A DNA stretch of 64,000 bases from RCIO01 sp965232405 (GCA_965232405.1 OZ246966.1:3472001-3536000); one strand, 5' to 3'; counted from the first letter of the stretch, positions 51,807-61,660 are shown. Program-made: numbers and translations. Notes: generated by a model from the letters alone, not told the origin.

Positions 51807-54515
51807 TCAGAAGAAACTCTTGCGCTGCCACCAGCCGCTACGCCTTGGCTGGTTGTCCTGCTCTTCGGCAGGTTCGTCCTTGCTGGGCTCGGCAGCCGCC
51901 GCTTCGCCTTCCGATACGACGCTTATGACCGGTTCGCTTGCGACCGGCTCCGCGGCCTTCTTGCGCGAGGCAGGTTTGCGCCTGGATTTCGGCTTCTCGG
52001 CCTTCTCTTCGGCGGCTGTGTCGTCTGAAGACGCCTCTGCATCTGCCGGCGCGGCTTCTGTCTTTTCTTCAGAAGCCTCGCTCTCGGCCTTGGCCTTTTT
52101 CGTGCTCGTCCGGCGCTTGCGCTTCGGCTTCTCTTCTTCGGCAGGCGCTTCAGCGCTTACCGTTTCTCCGTCAGCATCTGCTGCCACCGCATCGGCGCTG
52201 GCTTCCTCAGTAGCCTCTGCGTCGGCCGTTGCCGTGTTGTCGTCTCTCGAACGACGGCCACCACGTTTGCCGCGACGCCGCTTGCGCGGCGCGTCGTCCG
52301 CGTCGGCATCGCTGTCGGCCGTTTCAGCGGGGCTTTCGCCGGCATCGGCCACTGCGTCCGTCTGTTCGTCGTCAGCCGATTGCTGGCCATTGTCCTGGCC
52401 CTCGCCGGACTGGGCATTCTGGTCGCCGCCGCGGCCGCGTCCGCCACGCCTGCGCCGTCTGCGACGGCGTTTGCGCTGTCCGTCGCCGTCCCCTTCGGCC
52501 TGAGTCTGCCGCTGCGTGTCGTCGCCGGCGGCTTCCTCGTCCACATCGTCCGCATCATCGAGCGCCGGCGGTTCGATCACCGCGAGTTCTGGGGCGGTCG
52601 ACGGGCGATCCGAAACGGCACCCTTGGTGATCACGTAATGCTGGGCAGCAACGCTGTCGTCGGCCTCGACGGTGATATCGAGTCCGAACTGAGCCTCAAG
52701 CTCCGAAAGGTTCTGCCGCTTGTGATTGAGGATATAGAGCGCGGTGTTGAAGGGCGTCTTCACCGTGATGTGGTGACGGCTGTCCTTCAGCAGCGCTTCC
52801 TCGATCGCCCGTAGCACCAGCAGCGCCACGGAAGAATCGGAACGGATGTGGCCGGTGCCGCCGCAATGCGGGCAGGGCTGCATGGTCGATTCCAGCACCG
52901 AGGCGCGGATGCGCTGGCGCGACATTTCCAGAAGGCCGAAATGCGAGATGCGCCCGACCTGGATGCGCGCCCGGTCGTTCTTCAGGCACTCCTTGAGCCG
53001 CTTCTCCACCGCGCGGTTGTTGCGGTTCTCTTCCATGTCGATGAAATCGATCACGATGAGGCCAGCCATGTCGCGAAGTCTCAGCTGGCGCGCAACTTCG
53101 TCCGCAGCTTCCAGATTGGTCTGTAGCGCGGTGTCCTCGATCGAGTGTTCCTTGGTCGAACGGCCCGAGTTCACGTCGATCGCCACCAGCGCTTCAGTCT
53201 GGTTGATGATGATGTAGCCGCCGGACTTTAGCGTCACCTGAGGCTGCAACATACGGTCGAGTTGCGCTTCGACGCCAAACTTTGCGAACAGCGGCACGGC
53301 GTCCTTGTAAGGCTGGACCGACTTCGCATGGCTCGGCATGAGCATGCGCATGAAGTCCTTGGCCTCGCGGTAACCGTCGTCGCCGGCAACCAGAACCTCG
53401 TCGATGTCCTTGTTGTAGAGGTCGCGCACCGACCGCTTGATCAGCGAGCCTTCCTCATAGACGAGGGCAGGGGCGCTCGATTCCAGCGTCAGCGCACGCA
53501 CATTCTCCCACAGCCGCAGCAGATATTCATAGTCGCGCTTGATCTCGGCCTTGGTGCGGCTCTCGCCGGCGGTGCGCAGGATCACGCCCATGCCGGTCGG
53601 AACTTCAAGTTCCTTCACCATGTCCTTCAGGCGCTTGCGGTCCTGCACATTGGTGATCTTGCGCGAAATACCGCCACCGCGTGCGGTGTTCGGCATCAGC
53701 ACCGAATAGCGGCCGGCCAGCGACAGATAGGTGGTGAGTGCAGCACCCTTGTTGCCGCGTTCTTCCTTGACCACCTGCACCAGCAGGATCTGGCGGCGCT
53801 TGATGACTTCCTGGATCTTGTAATTGCGACGCAGCGGCTTGCGGCGGCTGCGCACCTCTTCCAGCGCGTCGTCAGCGCCGACCGATTCGACATCGCCATC
53901 GGCAGCAGGTGCGCCGTTGCCGTCATCGTTGTCGCCGTTCTGCGGCGCAGGTTCCGAAACAACGTCGCTGGCGGCCTGCTCGGCCATGACGGCGGGATTG
54001 GCCGCCTCGTCGGCGAAGTCGTCCTCCGGGCCGTCGGTGTTCTCAGGCGGCGCGTCGTTCTCCGCGCCCTGGTCGCCGGCATCGTCCGCGTTGGCGGTGC
54101 TGCCTTCCTGTTCGGAAGCCTCCGGCTCCGCCTCAAGCGGCGTATCCGCACGTCCGCGACCGCGACCGCGCCGCCGGCGCTTGCCGCGCTTTTCCTGCGG
54201 CTGATCGTCGTCTTCCTCGGCCTTGGCAGCCTCGGCCTCGGCACGGATCAGTTCCTGCCGGTCGGCGACCGGAATCTGGTAGTAGTCTGGATGGATTTCG
54301 CTGAAGGCGAGAAAGCCGTGCCGGTTCCCGCCATATTCGACAAAAGCAGCCTGAAGCGATGGTTCGACCCGCGTCACGCGGGCGAGGTAGATGTTTCCTT
54401 TTAGCTGCTTCTTGTCCTGTGATTCGAAATCAAACTCTTCAATTCGGTTGCCGCGAACCACGACAACGCGTGTCTCCTCCTGGTGGGAGGCGTCTATCAG
54501 CATCTTGTTGGGCAT
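51807..54515 (-). CDS. rne: Ribonuclease E
   Basis: Main endonuclease of RNA decay and rRNA/tRNA processing. 902 residues. MPNKMLIDASHQEETRVVVV at the start, S1 domain entry, then a large acidic/Arg-rich insertion (about residues 90-230, RGKRRRRGRGRG then acidic stretch), the 5'-sensor/DNase I-like core (GGGISRKI, SGGYIIINQTEALVAIDVNSGRST), the Zn link CPHCGG, and a long disordered C-terminal tail with an Arg run and alternating acidic/Ala blocks for RNA and degradosome binding. The insertion is typical of alphaproteobacteria. Transcribed toward the bidirectional terminator. Confidence 0.96.
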   Translation of the reverse strand: MPNKMLIDASHQEETRVVVVRGNRIEEFDFESQDKKQLKGNIYLARVTRVEPSLQAAFVEYGGNRHGFLAFSEIHPDYYQIPVADRQELIRAEAEAAKAEEDDDQPQEKRGKRRRRGRGRGRADTPLEAEPEASEQEGSTANADDAGDQGAENDAPPENTDGPEDDFADEAANPAVMAEQAASDVVSEPAPQNGDNDDGNGAPAADGDVESVGADDALEEVRSRRKPLRRNYKIQEVIKRRQILLVQVVKEERGNKGAALTTYLSLAGRYSVLMPNTARGGGISRKITNVQDRKRLKDMVKELEVPTGMGVILRTAGESRTKAEIKRDYEYLLRLWENVRALTLESSAPALVYEEGSLIKRSVRDLYNKDIDEVLVAGDDGYREAKDFMRMLMPSHAKSVQPYKDAVPLFAKFGVEAQLDRMLQPQVTLKSGGYIIINQTEALVAIDVNSGRSTKEHSIEDTALQTNLEAADEVARQLRLRDMAGLIVIDFIDMEENRNNRAVEKRLKECLKNDRARIQVGRISHFGLLEMSRQRIRASVLESTMQPCPHCGGTGHIRSDSSVALLVLRAIEEALLKDSRHHITVKTPFNTALYILNHKRQNLSELEAQFGLDITVEADDSVAAQHYVITKGAVSDRPSTAPELAVIEPPALDDADDVDEEAAGDDTQRQTQAEGDGDGQRKRRRRRRRRGGRGRGGDQNAQSGEGQDNGQQSADDEQTDAVADAGESPAETADSDADADDAPRKRRRGKRGGRRSRDDNTATADAEATEEASADAVAADADGETVSAEAPAEEEKPKRKRRTSTKKAKAESEASEEKTEAAPADAEASSDDTAAEEKAEKPKSRRKPASRKKAAEPVASEPVISVVSEGEAAAAEPSKDEPAEEQDNQPRRSGWWQRKSFF

Positions 54516-55109
54516 TATGAATAGTCTCCCCGGTGGCGCGCGCTCGGCCCGGCCGGGTGCTTGGGCACCGGGCCGGCGGGGCGTTATCGGGCCTGCCGGA
54601 TAAATTGCGGCTCGCGCGCTGCGAGACAGGCACCGAAAGCGCGCCGGGAACCGCCACTGGGCGGCTGAAGCCGGCGCTCGCTATCGAAATGGTCCTGTCC
54701 ATGTACTGACTGCGCTGAACCTTGTCTTGAACCAAGCCCGGTCAAACCGGACCAACCTTGTTGCTCAACTGAGCCGGTCAGGGATCTCGATCCCGACCGT
54801 TTTCCTCACACAATGGGCTCCGCTTTGGCGGTAACACCCGAAGAAATCTTTCTGGAACATCCGCCCGGACCCGCTTCCCCGATAGACGCCTTCGCGAAGG
54901 CGCCTTGGCCGCATCTGACGCCGTCAGCGTGGACTGGTGCCGGACGTTGCGGTTGTCCCGTGCCGCTTTTATGATTTGGTGCCGTCTAAGGCAACCCTCA
55001 ATTGCCTGAAGGCAAAACCATGCGTCCCAACGTCAATACTGTGCAGGATTGCGAAAGTTTTGGTTAACCATCCTTCGTTACCTCCTGTTAACTGGAACCC
55101 TTCGGCTTC
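54516..55109 (-). promoter_or_regulatory. Long hairpin-rich gap upstream of rne (leader) and amiC
   Basis: 594 bases without a gene. Hairpins seen: a strong GC stem at about 54548-54577; CCGGT/ACCGG at 54738-54750; CGGTC-GGGAT with ATCCC-GACCG at 54775-54799; the perfect palindrome CGCCTTCGCGAAGGCG at 54887-54902; CTGAC/GTCAG at 54915-54927; and TTGCC/GGCAA at 55002-55015. On the minus strand a -35-like TTGCCT and a TAAAAG about 17 bases on, near 54970-54995, could start an rne transcript with a leader of about 450 bases. RNase E autoregulates through its leader in enterobacteria, so the same may hold. Confidence 0.5.
55061..55071 (+). promoter_or_regulatory. Candidate CtrA half-site upstream of amiC
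   Basis: TGGTTAACCA is a perfect palindrome, and TTAACCAT at 55064-55071 is the classic CtrA half-site; another TTAA follows at 55088-55091. CtrA controls division and cell-wall genes in alphaproteobacteria. The site lies 39 bases before the amiC start. A match this short can be chance. Confidence 0.4.
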
Positions 55110-56396
55110 ATGATGAAGTCAGGCTGGCAACCGATGGCGATTCGGGCAGTGATCGACTTGAAAAGTAGGCTGGACCGTGTGTGCTGCAGCGTGTTTCTGC
55201 TGCTCGTTGCCTGCGTGCTGCTGTCCGTCGGGCCGTTTGGGCCGGCGCAAGCGCAGGAAACGCCGTCCAGCGTCATCGTGCATGGGTACAAGATGGCCGG
55301 TGACGACACCCGCGTTCGCCTTGTCATGCAGTTCGACAAGGAACCGGACGCCAACTGGTTCCTGCTGCGCGCTCCCTACAGGCTTGCCATCGACGTACCG
55401 GGCGCGCGGTTTTCGATCGATCCCGACGCGACGTCGGCGCGCGGTCTGATCACCCATGTCCGCTACGGTCTCGTCAGCGAGGCGAGGGGGCGTCTAATCC
55501 TGCGCGTTAACGGGCCTTTCGCCGTCGAAGCCTTCGATATTCTGCAAAACACATCGTCACCGGGCTACCGGCTGGTCGCCGATATCGTCGCTGCGAGCGA
55601 CGCCCAGTTCGAAACGGCGATGGCCGATCAGGTCACGACCACCGGATCAACCCGCTCGACACCCAAGGGTGACCGGGTGGTCAAGGGCCAGGAACCGGTC
55701 GACACACGCTTCACCATCGTGATCGACCCCGGCCACGGCGGCATCGACAGCGGGGCCAAGGGTGTCAGTGGCACGCAGGAAAAGGACATCACTCTTACCT
55801 TCGCCGAGGAACTGAAGGCGCATCTGGAGGCCAACAGCAGCCACCGTGTGCGCCTGACCCGCGACGACGACACCTTCCTGCGGCTCGACGAGCGCGTGCG
55901 CATAGCGCGCCAGCACGGGGCCAACTTGTTCATTTCCGTCCACGCCGATACCATCCGCTACAAGAGCGTGCGCGGGGCAACTGTCTACACCGTCTCCGAC
56001 CAGGCGTCTGACGCTGAGGCAGCGGCTCTGGCGGCGCGCGAAAACCTGTCCGATGAACTCGCCGGCATGGCCATCGAGGATGAGGATCATCAGGTTTCCG
56101 ATATCCTGATGGATCTGACCCGGCGCGAAACGCAGTCATTCTCGGTTCGGTTTGCACGCACGCTGGTCGGCACGCTGTCCGACCGGGTGGAACTCATCAA
56201 GAACCCGCACCGCTTTGCCGGATTTCGGGTTCTCAAGGCGCCGGATGTGCCATCGGTGCTTCTGGAACTCGGCTATCTCTCCAACGAACGCGACGAGGAA
56301 CAGATGCTCGACGCCGAATGGCGTGAAAAGGCGATCGAAAGCGTCGCTACGGCTGTTCAGTCCTTTGCGGGCACCAGTGCGGCGAATGGCGGATAG
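55110..56396 (+). CDS. amiC: N-acetylmuramoyl-L-alanine amidase AmiC-like
   Basis: Periplasmic murein amidase that splits the septal peptide from glycan. 428 residues. N-terminal signal (CCSVFLLLVACVLLSVGPFGPAQAQ), an AMIN domain (about 50-140) for septal targeting, then Amidase_3 with IVIDPGHGGIDSGAKG, GTQEKDI, NLFISVHAD (zinc His) and LLELGYLSN (catalytic Glu). MM start at 55110. mrcA and prfB follow on the same strand. Confidence 0.95.
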   Translation: MMKSGWQPMAIRAVIDLKSRLDRVCCSVFLLLVACVLLSVGPFGPAQAQETPSSVIVHGYKMAGDDTRVRLVMQFDKEPDANWFLLRAPYRLAIDVPGARFSIDPDATSARGLITHVRYGLVSEARGRLILRVNGPFAVEAFDILQNTSSPGYRLVADIVAASDAQFETAMADQVTTTGSTRSTPKGDRVVKGQEPVDTRFTIVIDPGHGGIDSGAKGVSGTQEKDITLTFAEELKAHLEANSSHRVRLTRDDDTFLRLDERVRIARQHGANLFISVHADTIRYKSVRGATVYTVSDQASDAEAAALAARENLSDELAGMAIEDEDHQVSDILMDLTRRETQSFSVRFARTLVGTLSDRVELIKNPHRFAGFRVLKAPDVPSVLLELGYLSNERDEEQMLDAEWREKAIESVATAVQSFAGTSAANGG

Positions 56397-56588
56397 ACGC
56401 ATAAGGCCTTGGCGCGGCCGTTGCGTTGCAACAAAACCACAATTCGCCGATTATGCCCTGCGAGTCGCGGTAGCCATCCCTCCTTGCCGCAATTTGCCCA
56501 CAACCGCGTTCAAGGGATGGTTCCAAATTGCATTGATGCGGCGGCGCGCTAACTAGACAGTCGTTGCCACCGACATTCCGGAGCGGGC
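56397..56588. other. Gap between amiC and mrcA
   Basis: About 190 bases. A GTTGCGTTGCAAC near-palindrome lies at about 56422-56434 and the mrcA ribosome site is GGAGCGG. No gene and no clear terminator; it may carry an mrcA promoter. Confidence 0.4.
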
Positions 56589-59045
56589 ATGGTTAGACTT
56601 CTCGGCTATTTTTTCGGCGTTGGCGTTGTCATGGCGCTTCTCGTTGCGGCGGGCGTGGCGCTTTATATCGGCGACATTTCCAAGGACCTGCCCGACTACG
56701 AAGTGCTGGCCAAATATGAGCCGCCCGTAACGACGCGCGTACACGCATCCGATGGGGCGCTGATGGCAGAGTTTGCGCGCGAGCGCCGGCTTTATCTGCC
56801 GATTCAGGCCGTGCCGGACCGTGTGAAAGCCGCGTTCCTGTCGGCCGAGGACAAGAACTTCTACACCCATCCGGGCATCGACTTCACCGGTCTCGTCCGC
56901 GCCGTGATCACCAACGTCCAGAACATGGGTTCCGGCCGCCGGCCGGTCGGCGCCTCCACGATCACCCAGCAGGTCGCGAAGAACTTCCTTCTGACGCGCG
57001 ATCAGACGATCCAGCGCAAGGTGCGCGAGATGATCCTCTCGTTCCGTATCGAGCAGGCTTATCCCAAGGACCGAATCCTTGAGCTCTACCTGAACGAGAT
57101 CTTCTTCGGTCTCGGCGCTTACGGCATTGCAGGCGCGGCGCTGACCTATTTCGACAAGTCGGTGAATGAGCTTACGGTGTCGGAGGCGGCTTATCTGGCC
57201 GCCCTGCCGCGCGGCCCGTCCAACTATCACCCGTTCCGCAATACCGAGCGCGCCATCGAGCGCCGCAACTGGGTCGTCGACCAGATGGTCGAGAACGGCT
57301 ACGTCGATCCCGCCGAAGGCGAAAAGGCAAAGGCGCTTCCTTTGGGCGTCAAACCGCGGCGCAGCGGAACCTATCTATTCGCTGGCGAATATTTCACCGA
57401 GGAAGTGCGCCGGCAGTTGATCGCCCGTTATGGCGAGGATGCGCTGTACGAAGGTGGTCTTTCGGTACGCACCACGCTGGATCCCGAACTTCAGCTCATC
57501 GCCCGCAAGGCGCTGCAGAACGGGCTGATGAAGTACGACACGCTGCGCGGCTACCGCGGCTCCATCACCACCATCAGCATCTCTGGCGACTGGGGCCCGG
57601 CGCTGTTCGAGGTTCCCGGCCTTGGTGACGTACCCGAATGGAAAGTCGCCGTTGTGCTCGAAGCTGGCGAGGAGGGCCTCACAGTTGGCCTCAAGCCGAC
57701 AGCCAAGGTTTCCGGCGAGGTTGGCGATGACCGCACCACCGGCACGGTATCGCTTGAGAACATGAGCTGGGCGATGCGCCACAAGGTAGACGGCAAGCTG
57801 GTCAAGGCGAAGTCGCCCGCCGAAGTGCTGCAGCCGGGCGAGGTCGTCTACGTGGAAGCGGTCGAAGGCGAAGGCGGCGCCTATCAGCTTCGCCAGTTGC
57901 CCGAAGTCGGCGGCGGCATGGTCGCGATGGACCCGCATACCGGCCGCGTGCTGGCGCTTGTTGGCGGCTTTTCTTATTCGGCGTCGGAGTTCAATCGCGC
58001 GACGCAGGCCTATCGCCAGCCCGGTTCCTCCTTCAAGCCGATCGTCTATGCGGCAGCGCTGGACAATGGCTACACGCCAGCGTCCGTGGTTCTGGATGCG
58101 CCGATCCGCATCGTTTCGGGTGGTCGCGTTTGGGAGCCGAAGAACTATGGCGGCAAGTCGGCCGGTCCTTCGACGCTGCGGGCAGGCATCGAACGCTCGC
58201 GTAACCTGATGACCGTGCGGCTGGCCAACGATATGGGCATGCCGCTGGTGGCCGAATATGCCGAACGTTTCGGCGTCTATGACGAGATGAACCCGGTCCT
58301 GGCAATGGCGCTGGGCTCGGGTGAAACCACGGTCATGCGTATGGTGTCCGCCTATTCGGTCATGGCCAATGGCGGCAAACAGATCAAACCGTCGCTGATC
58401 GACCGCATTCAGGACCGCTACGGCAAGACCGTGTTCAAACATGACGAGCGAAGCTGCGATGGCTGCGTCGCATCCGAGTGGAACAATCAGCCGGAACCGG
58501 AACTCGTCAGCAATGCCGAACAGGTGCTAGACCCGATGACCGCCTACCAGATCACGTCCATGATGGAAGGCGTGGTCCAGCGCGGTACCGGCTACGTCAT
58601 TCGCGATCTCGGTTACCCGATTGCCGGTAAGACCGGCACAACGAATGACGAGAAGGATGCATGGTTCGTGGGCTTCACGCCCAACCTCGTGGTTGGCGTC
58701 TATATGGGCTACGACCAGCCCAAGCCGATGGGCCGTGGCGCGACCGGTGGCGGCCTTGCCGCGCCGATATTCAAGGAATTCATGGCTGCCGCACTTGAGG
58801 GCACCAACCCTGTCGATTTCGAGGTGCCGGAAGGCATGAAGCGCATCGCCGTTGACCGCAAGACAGGCATGCGTGCCGAAAGCGGACAGGCAGGCGCGAT
58901 TACCGAGTTCTTCAAGCCGGGCACCGGCCCGGCCGACAGCTACTGGGTGATCGGCTTCGACCAGCTTGAGGGCGAGGAGCGGGCAAACGCCATTTCGCCG
59001 CAGGCAAACGAGGCCATCAATTCCGGCAGCGGCGGCCTTTACTGA
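56589..59045 (+). CDS. mrcA: Penicillin-binding protein 1A
   Basis: Bifunctional murein synthase, anchored in the inner membrane by an N-terminal helix (residues 6-28). 818 residues. Glycosyltransferase 51 domain with EDKNFYTHPGIDFTGLVRA and GASTITQQVAKNF, then the transpeptidase with SSFK (PGSSFKPIVYA), SRNLM and KTGTTNDEKDAW. All active-site motifs are present. amiC lies upstream and prfB downstream; this trio is common in Rhizobiales. ATG at 56589. Confidence 0.97.
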   Translation: MVRLLGYFFGVGVVMALLVAAGVALYIGDISKDLPDYEVLAKYEPPVTTRVHASDGALMAEFARERRLYLPIQAVPDRVKAAFLSAEDKNFYTHPGIDFTGLVRAVITNVQNMGSGRRPVGASTITQQVAKNFLLTRDQTIQRKVREMILSFRIEQAYPKDRILELYLNEIFFGLGAYGIAGAALTYFDKSVNELTVSEAAYLAALPRGPSNYHPFRNTERAIERRNWVVDQMVENGYVDPAEGEKAKALPLGVKPRRSGTYLFAGEYFTEEVRRQLIARYGEDALYEGGLSVRTTLDPELQLIARKALQNGLMKYDTLRGYRGSITTISISGDWGPALFEVPGLGDVPEWKVAVVLEAGEEGLTVGLKPTAKVSGEVGDDRTTGTVSLENMSWAMRHKVDGKLVKAKSPAEVLQPGEVVYVEAVEGEGGAYQLRQLPEVGGGMVAMDPHTGRVLALVGGFSYSASEFNRATQAYRQPGSSFKPIVYAAALDNGYTPASVVLDAPIRIVSGGRVWEPKNYGGKSAGPSTLRAGIERSRNLMTVRLANDMGMPLVAEYAERFGVYDEMNPVLAMALGSGETTVMRMVSAYSVMANGGKQIKPSLIDRIQDRYGKTVFKHDERSCDGCVASEWNNQPEPELVSNAEQVLDPMTAYQITSMMEGVVQRGTGYVIRDLGYPIAGKTGTTNDEKDAWFVGFTPNLVVGVYMGYDQPKPMGRGATGGGLAAPIFKEFMAAALEGTNPVDFEVPEGMKRIAVDRKTGMRAESGQAGAITEFFKPGTGPADSYWVIGFDQLEGEERANAISPQANEAINSGSGGLY

Positions 59046-59167
59046 CGCCCGACCGGCCGGCTCTAGCCAGGCGCCAAAACCAACCGGCCGCCCTGCTTTA
59101 CACAGCGGGGCGCCGAACCTATGTTCCGCGCCGAATCCGCCCGGACAGAATAATTGCAAGGACCGAC

Positions 59168-60299
59168 ATGCGCGCAGAGACCGAAGTCCTCGTCGACGAA
59201 ATCAAGCAGGCGATTGACCTGCTGAGGAGGCATCTTTGACTGGGATCAGGCACTCAAAAGGCTTGATTACCTGAACAGCCGCGCTGAGGATTCTTCCCTC
59301 TGGGACAATCCCCAGGAAGCCCAGAAGCTGATGCGCGAGCGCCAGACGCTCGAAGAAAACATCACCGCCATCAAGGGCCTGAGCCAGTCGCTCGACGACA
59401 ATGTCGAGTTCATTGCGCTGGGCGAGGAAGAGGGTGACCAGTCGGTCATCTCCGACGCCGAAGCGTCGATCCGCTCGCTGTCGGGTGAAATCCGCGCCCG
59501 CCAGGTGCAGACCCTGCTGTCGGGCGAGGCTGATGCCAACGACACCTATCTTGAAATCCATGCCGGCGCGGGTGGTACCGAAAGCCAGGACTGGGCCAAC
59601 ATGCTTCTGCGCATGTACACCCGCTGGGCAGACCGTCGCGGCATGAAGGTCGATGTTCTTGAAGTGCATGATGGCGAAGAAGCGGGCATCAAGTCGGCGA
59701 CCGTGCTGATCAAAGGCCACAACGCCTATGGCTGGCTCAAGACGGAGTCCGGTGTTCACCGCCTTGTCCGCATCTCGCCCTATGACAGCAATGCGCGTCG
59801 CCACACCTCGTTTGCGAGCGCCTGGGTCTATCCCGTCATAGATGACACGATCGAGATCGACATTCCGGATTCGGAAGTTCGCATCGACACCTACCGTTCT
59901 TCCGGCGCCGGCGGCCAGCACGTCAACACGACCGATTCGGCCGTGCGCATCACCCATATCCCCACCGGCATTGCCGTTGCCTGCCAGGCGGAGCGCTCGC
60001 AACACAAGAACCGGGCCAAGGCCTGGGAGATGCTGCGCTCGCGGCTCTACGAAGAAGAGTTGAAGAAGCGCGAGGAAGCAGCCAGCGAAACCGAGGCTTC
60101 AAAGTCGGATATTGGCTGGGGCCACCAGATTCGTTCCTATGTGCTGCAGCCCTATCAGCTCGTGAAGGATCTGCGCACCGGAATGGAAAGCACTAACCCG
60201 CAGGAGGTGCTGGATGGCGGTCTTGACGATTTCATGGAAGCGGCACTCGCGCACCGCATCGAGGGCGGGGCAGGCGTCGACGTTGAGGATATCGAGTAG
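59168..60299 (+). CDS. prfB: Peptide chain release factor 2, programmed +1 frameshift
   Basis: Releases proteins at UGA and UAA. The first 23 codons run from ATG at 59168 to CTT (59234-59236) followed by an in-frame TGA at 59237-59239. An internal Shine-Dalgarno AGGAGG (59225-59230) sits three bases before the CTT; slippage of one base (skipping 59237) continues into GAC TGG GAT. The spliced protein is about 376 residues with GGQ at 248-250. The codon-recognition motif is SPY (203-205) rather than SPF, within ISPYDSNARRHTSFAS. Both pieces join cleanly. Confidence 0.96.
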
Positions 60300-60313
60300 G
60301 CTTCGCCGCTGCT

Positions 60314-61654
60314 CTAGAGCAGCTGTGCGATCTTGCGTCCGGCCTTGATGAAGCGCAGCGGGTTGATCGCAGTGCCGTTGCGGCGGATTTCGTAGTGCAG
60401 GTGAGCGCCGGTGGAACGGCCGCTTGAACCGACCTTGCCGACCGCATCGCCCTTCTTGACGATGTCGCCTTCCTTGACGCTGACCTTGGACATATGCGCG
60501 TAGCGCGTCGTCAGCCCGTCGCCGTGGTCGATCTCGACCATGCGGCCATAGCCGCCGTTCCAACCGGCCGAGACCACGGTTCCCTGACCGGCAGCACGTA
60601 CGGTGCGTCCTGACGGCACGCGGAAATCGAGCCCGGCATGCATGGCCGGCGTTTTCAGGATCGGATCGCGGCGAACGCCGAAGGTGGAAGAGATCGAATA
60701 GCCGGGGGCGGGGCTGTGGATCGGCAGCAGCGTTGCCCTCTTCTTCAGGCTTTCCAGCCTTGTGAGCGCTTCGTCGAGGGCCTGAACCCGCGTGTCGAAG
60801 GCAAACTTGTCGTCCACGGCGACCAGCGGTCCGCCAATGCCGGAATCTTCGCCTTCCTCTTCCTTCTCGCTGTCGATTTCGAAGCCGACATCGGCCAGCG
60901 CCTGCGAAATTTCGTCGGCCGCCCGGTCTGCATCTTCGGCCAGATTGGCGATACGCGAAATCTGTTCGTCTTCGATGCGCCGTAGCGACTTGTTGATCGC
61001 GGCAAACAGAATGTCTGCCTTGTCTGCTGACGAGGCCTCGGGCGCAAAGCTGTGACGCGTGTCCCACAGCGCGAATTCTTGCGCCTCGTCGGGCTTCGCT
61101 GTCTTGGCCGCAGCAACAACACGGGCAGCCTTGGCCGGTGTATCAATGTCGATTTCGGCCCGCTGTTCAGGGCGCGGCTGCGGCACCGGGATAACCTCGG
61201 GCAACAGCCCACCGCCTTCGGCGCGGTCGAGGATCGGCTGGAGCCGGCCATGACGGGAATAAAGTTGCGACTGACGCTGAAGCAGCTCTGAAACCTTGGT
61301 TTCCATAAGGCGCTGGTCCAGCAATTGCCGGCTGGTGATGCGATCCACCTGTGAGCGCAGGGCGGCGATCCGGTCCTCATATGACTGCTGCAGACGCGCC
61401 TGGCGCGCAATGCTGGCGCCGATCAGATCGTCACGTAGGACGAGGTAGGAAGTGGCAAGCAGATAGCCGATGGCAACTGCCGACAACACCGAGCCGACTA
61501 CGGCTGCCAGCCAGGGGCGAATGGTGAAATGGCGAATTTCATCGCCGCGCGCGATGATGACCGTGTGCGGCTCACGACGTTTGCCGAATACTGCTGCTTG
61601 AGGTTTCTGCTGCAAGGCTACGCCACCCGACGCTACTGCAAATCCAGGTGGCAT
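60314..61654 (-). CDS. M23/LytM family peptidase
   Basis: 446 residues. One membrane helix near residues 48-70, then a long coiled coil, and a C-terminal LytM domain. Zinc ligands are all present: HAGLDF, YAHMSK and GAHLHYEI. So it is probably an active endopeptidase, not just a degenerate activator like EnvC. The form is like LytM proteins that trigger AmiC amidases. It ends 15 bases after prfB on the opposite strand. ATG at 61654 (MPPGFAV). Confidence 0.9.
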   Translation of the reverse strand: MPPGFAVASGGVALQQKPQAAVFGKRREPHTVIIARGDEIRHFTIRPWLAAVVGSVLSAVAIGYLLATSYLVLRDDLIGASIARQARLQQSYEDRIAALRSQVDRITSRQLLDQRLMETKVSELLQRQSQLYSRHGRLQPILDRAEGGGLLPEVIPVPQPRPEQRAEIDIDTPAKAARVVAAAKTAKPDEAQEFALWDTRHSFAPEASSADKADILFAAINKSLRRIEDEQISRIANLAEDADRAADEISQALADVGFEIDSEKEEEGEDSGIGGPLVAVDDKFAFDTRVQALDEALTRLESLKKRATLLPIHSPAPGYSISSTFGVRRDPILKTPAMHAGLDFRVPSGRTVRAAGQGTVVSAGWNGGYGRMVEIDHGDGLTTRYAHMSKVSVKEGDIVKKGDAVGKVGSSGRSTGAHLHYEIRRNGTAINPLRFIKAGRKIAQLL

Positions 61655-61660
61655 TACACA

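Noticed and set aside
53262..54404. 380-residue plus-strand frame opposite rne
   Set aside because: It follows the codon bias of rne on the other strand, with no family resemblance.
60308..60323. Perfect palindrome GCTGCTCTAGAGCAGC at the prfB/M23 junction
   Set aside because: No T-run, and it overlaps the last codons and TAG of the M23 gene. A similar GTTCTAGAAC at 45049-45058 shows that such CTAG-centred palindromes arise easily where stops face each other.
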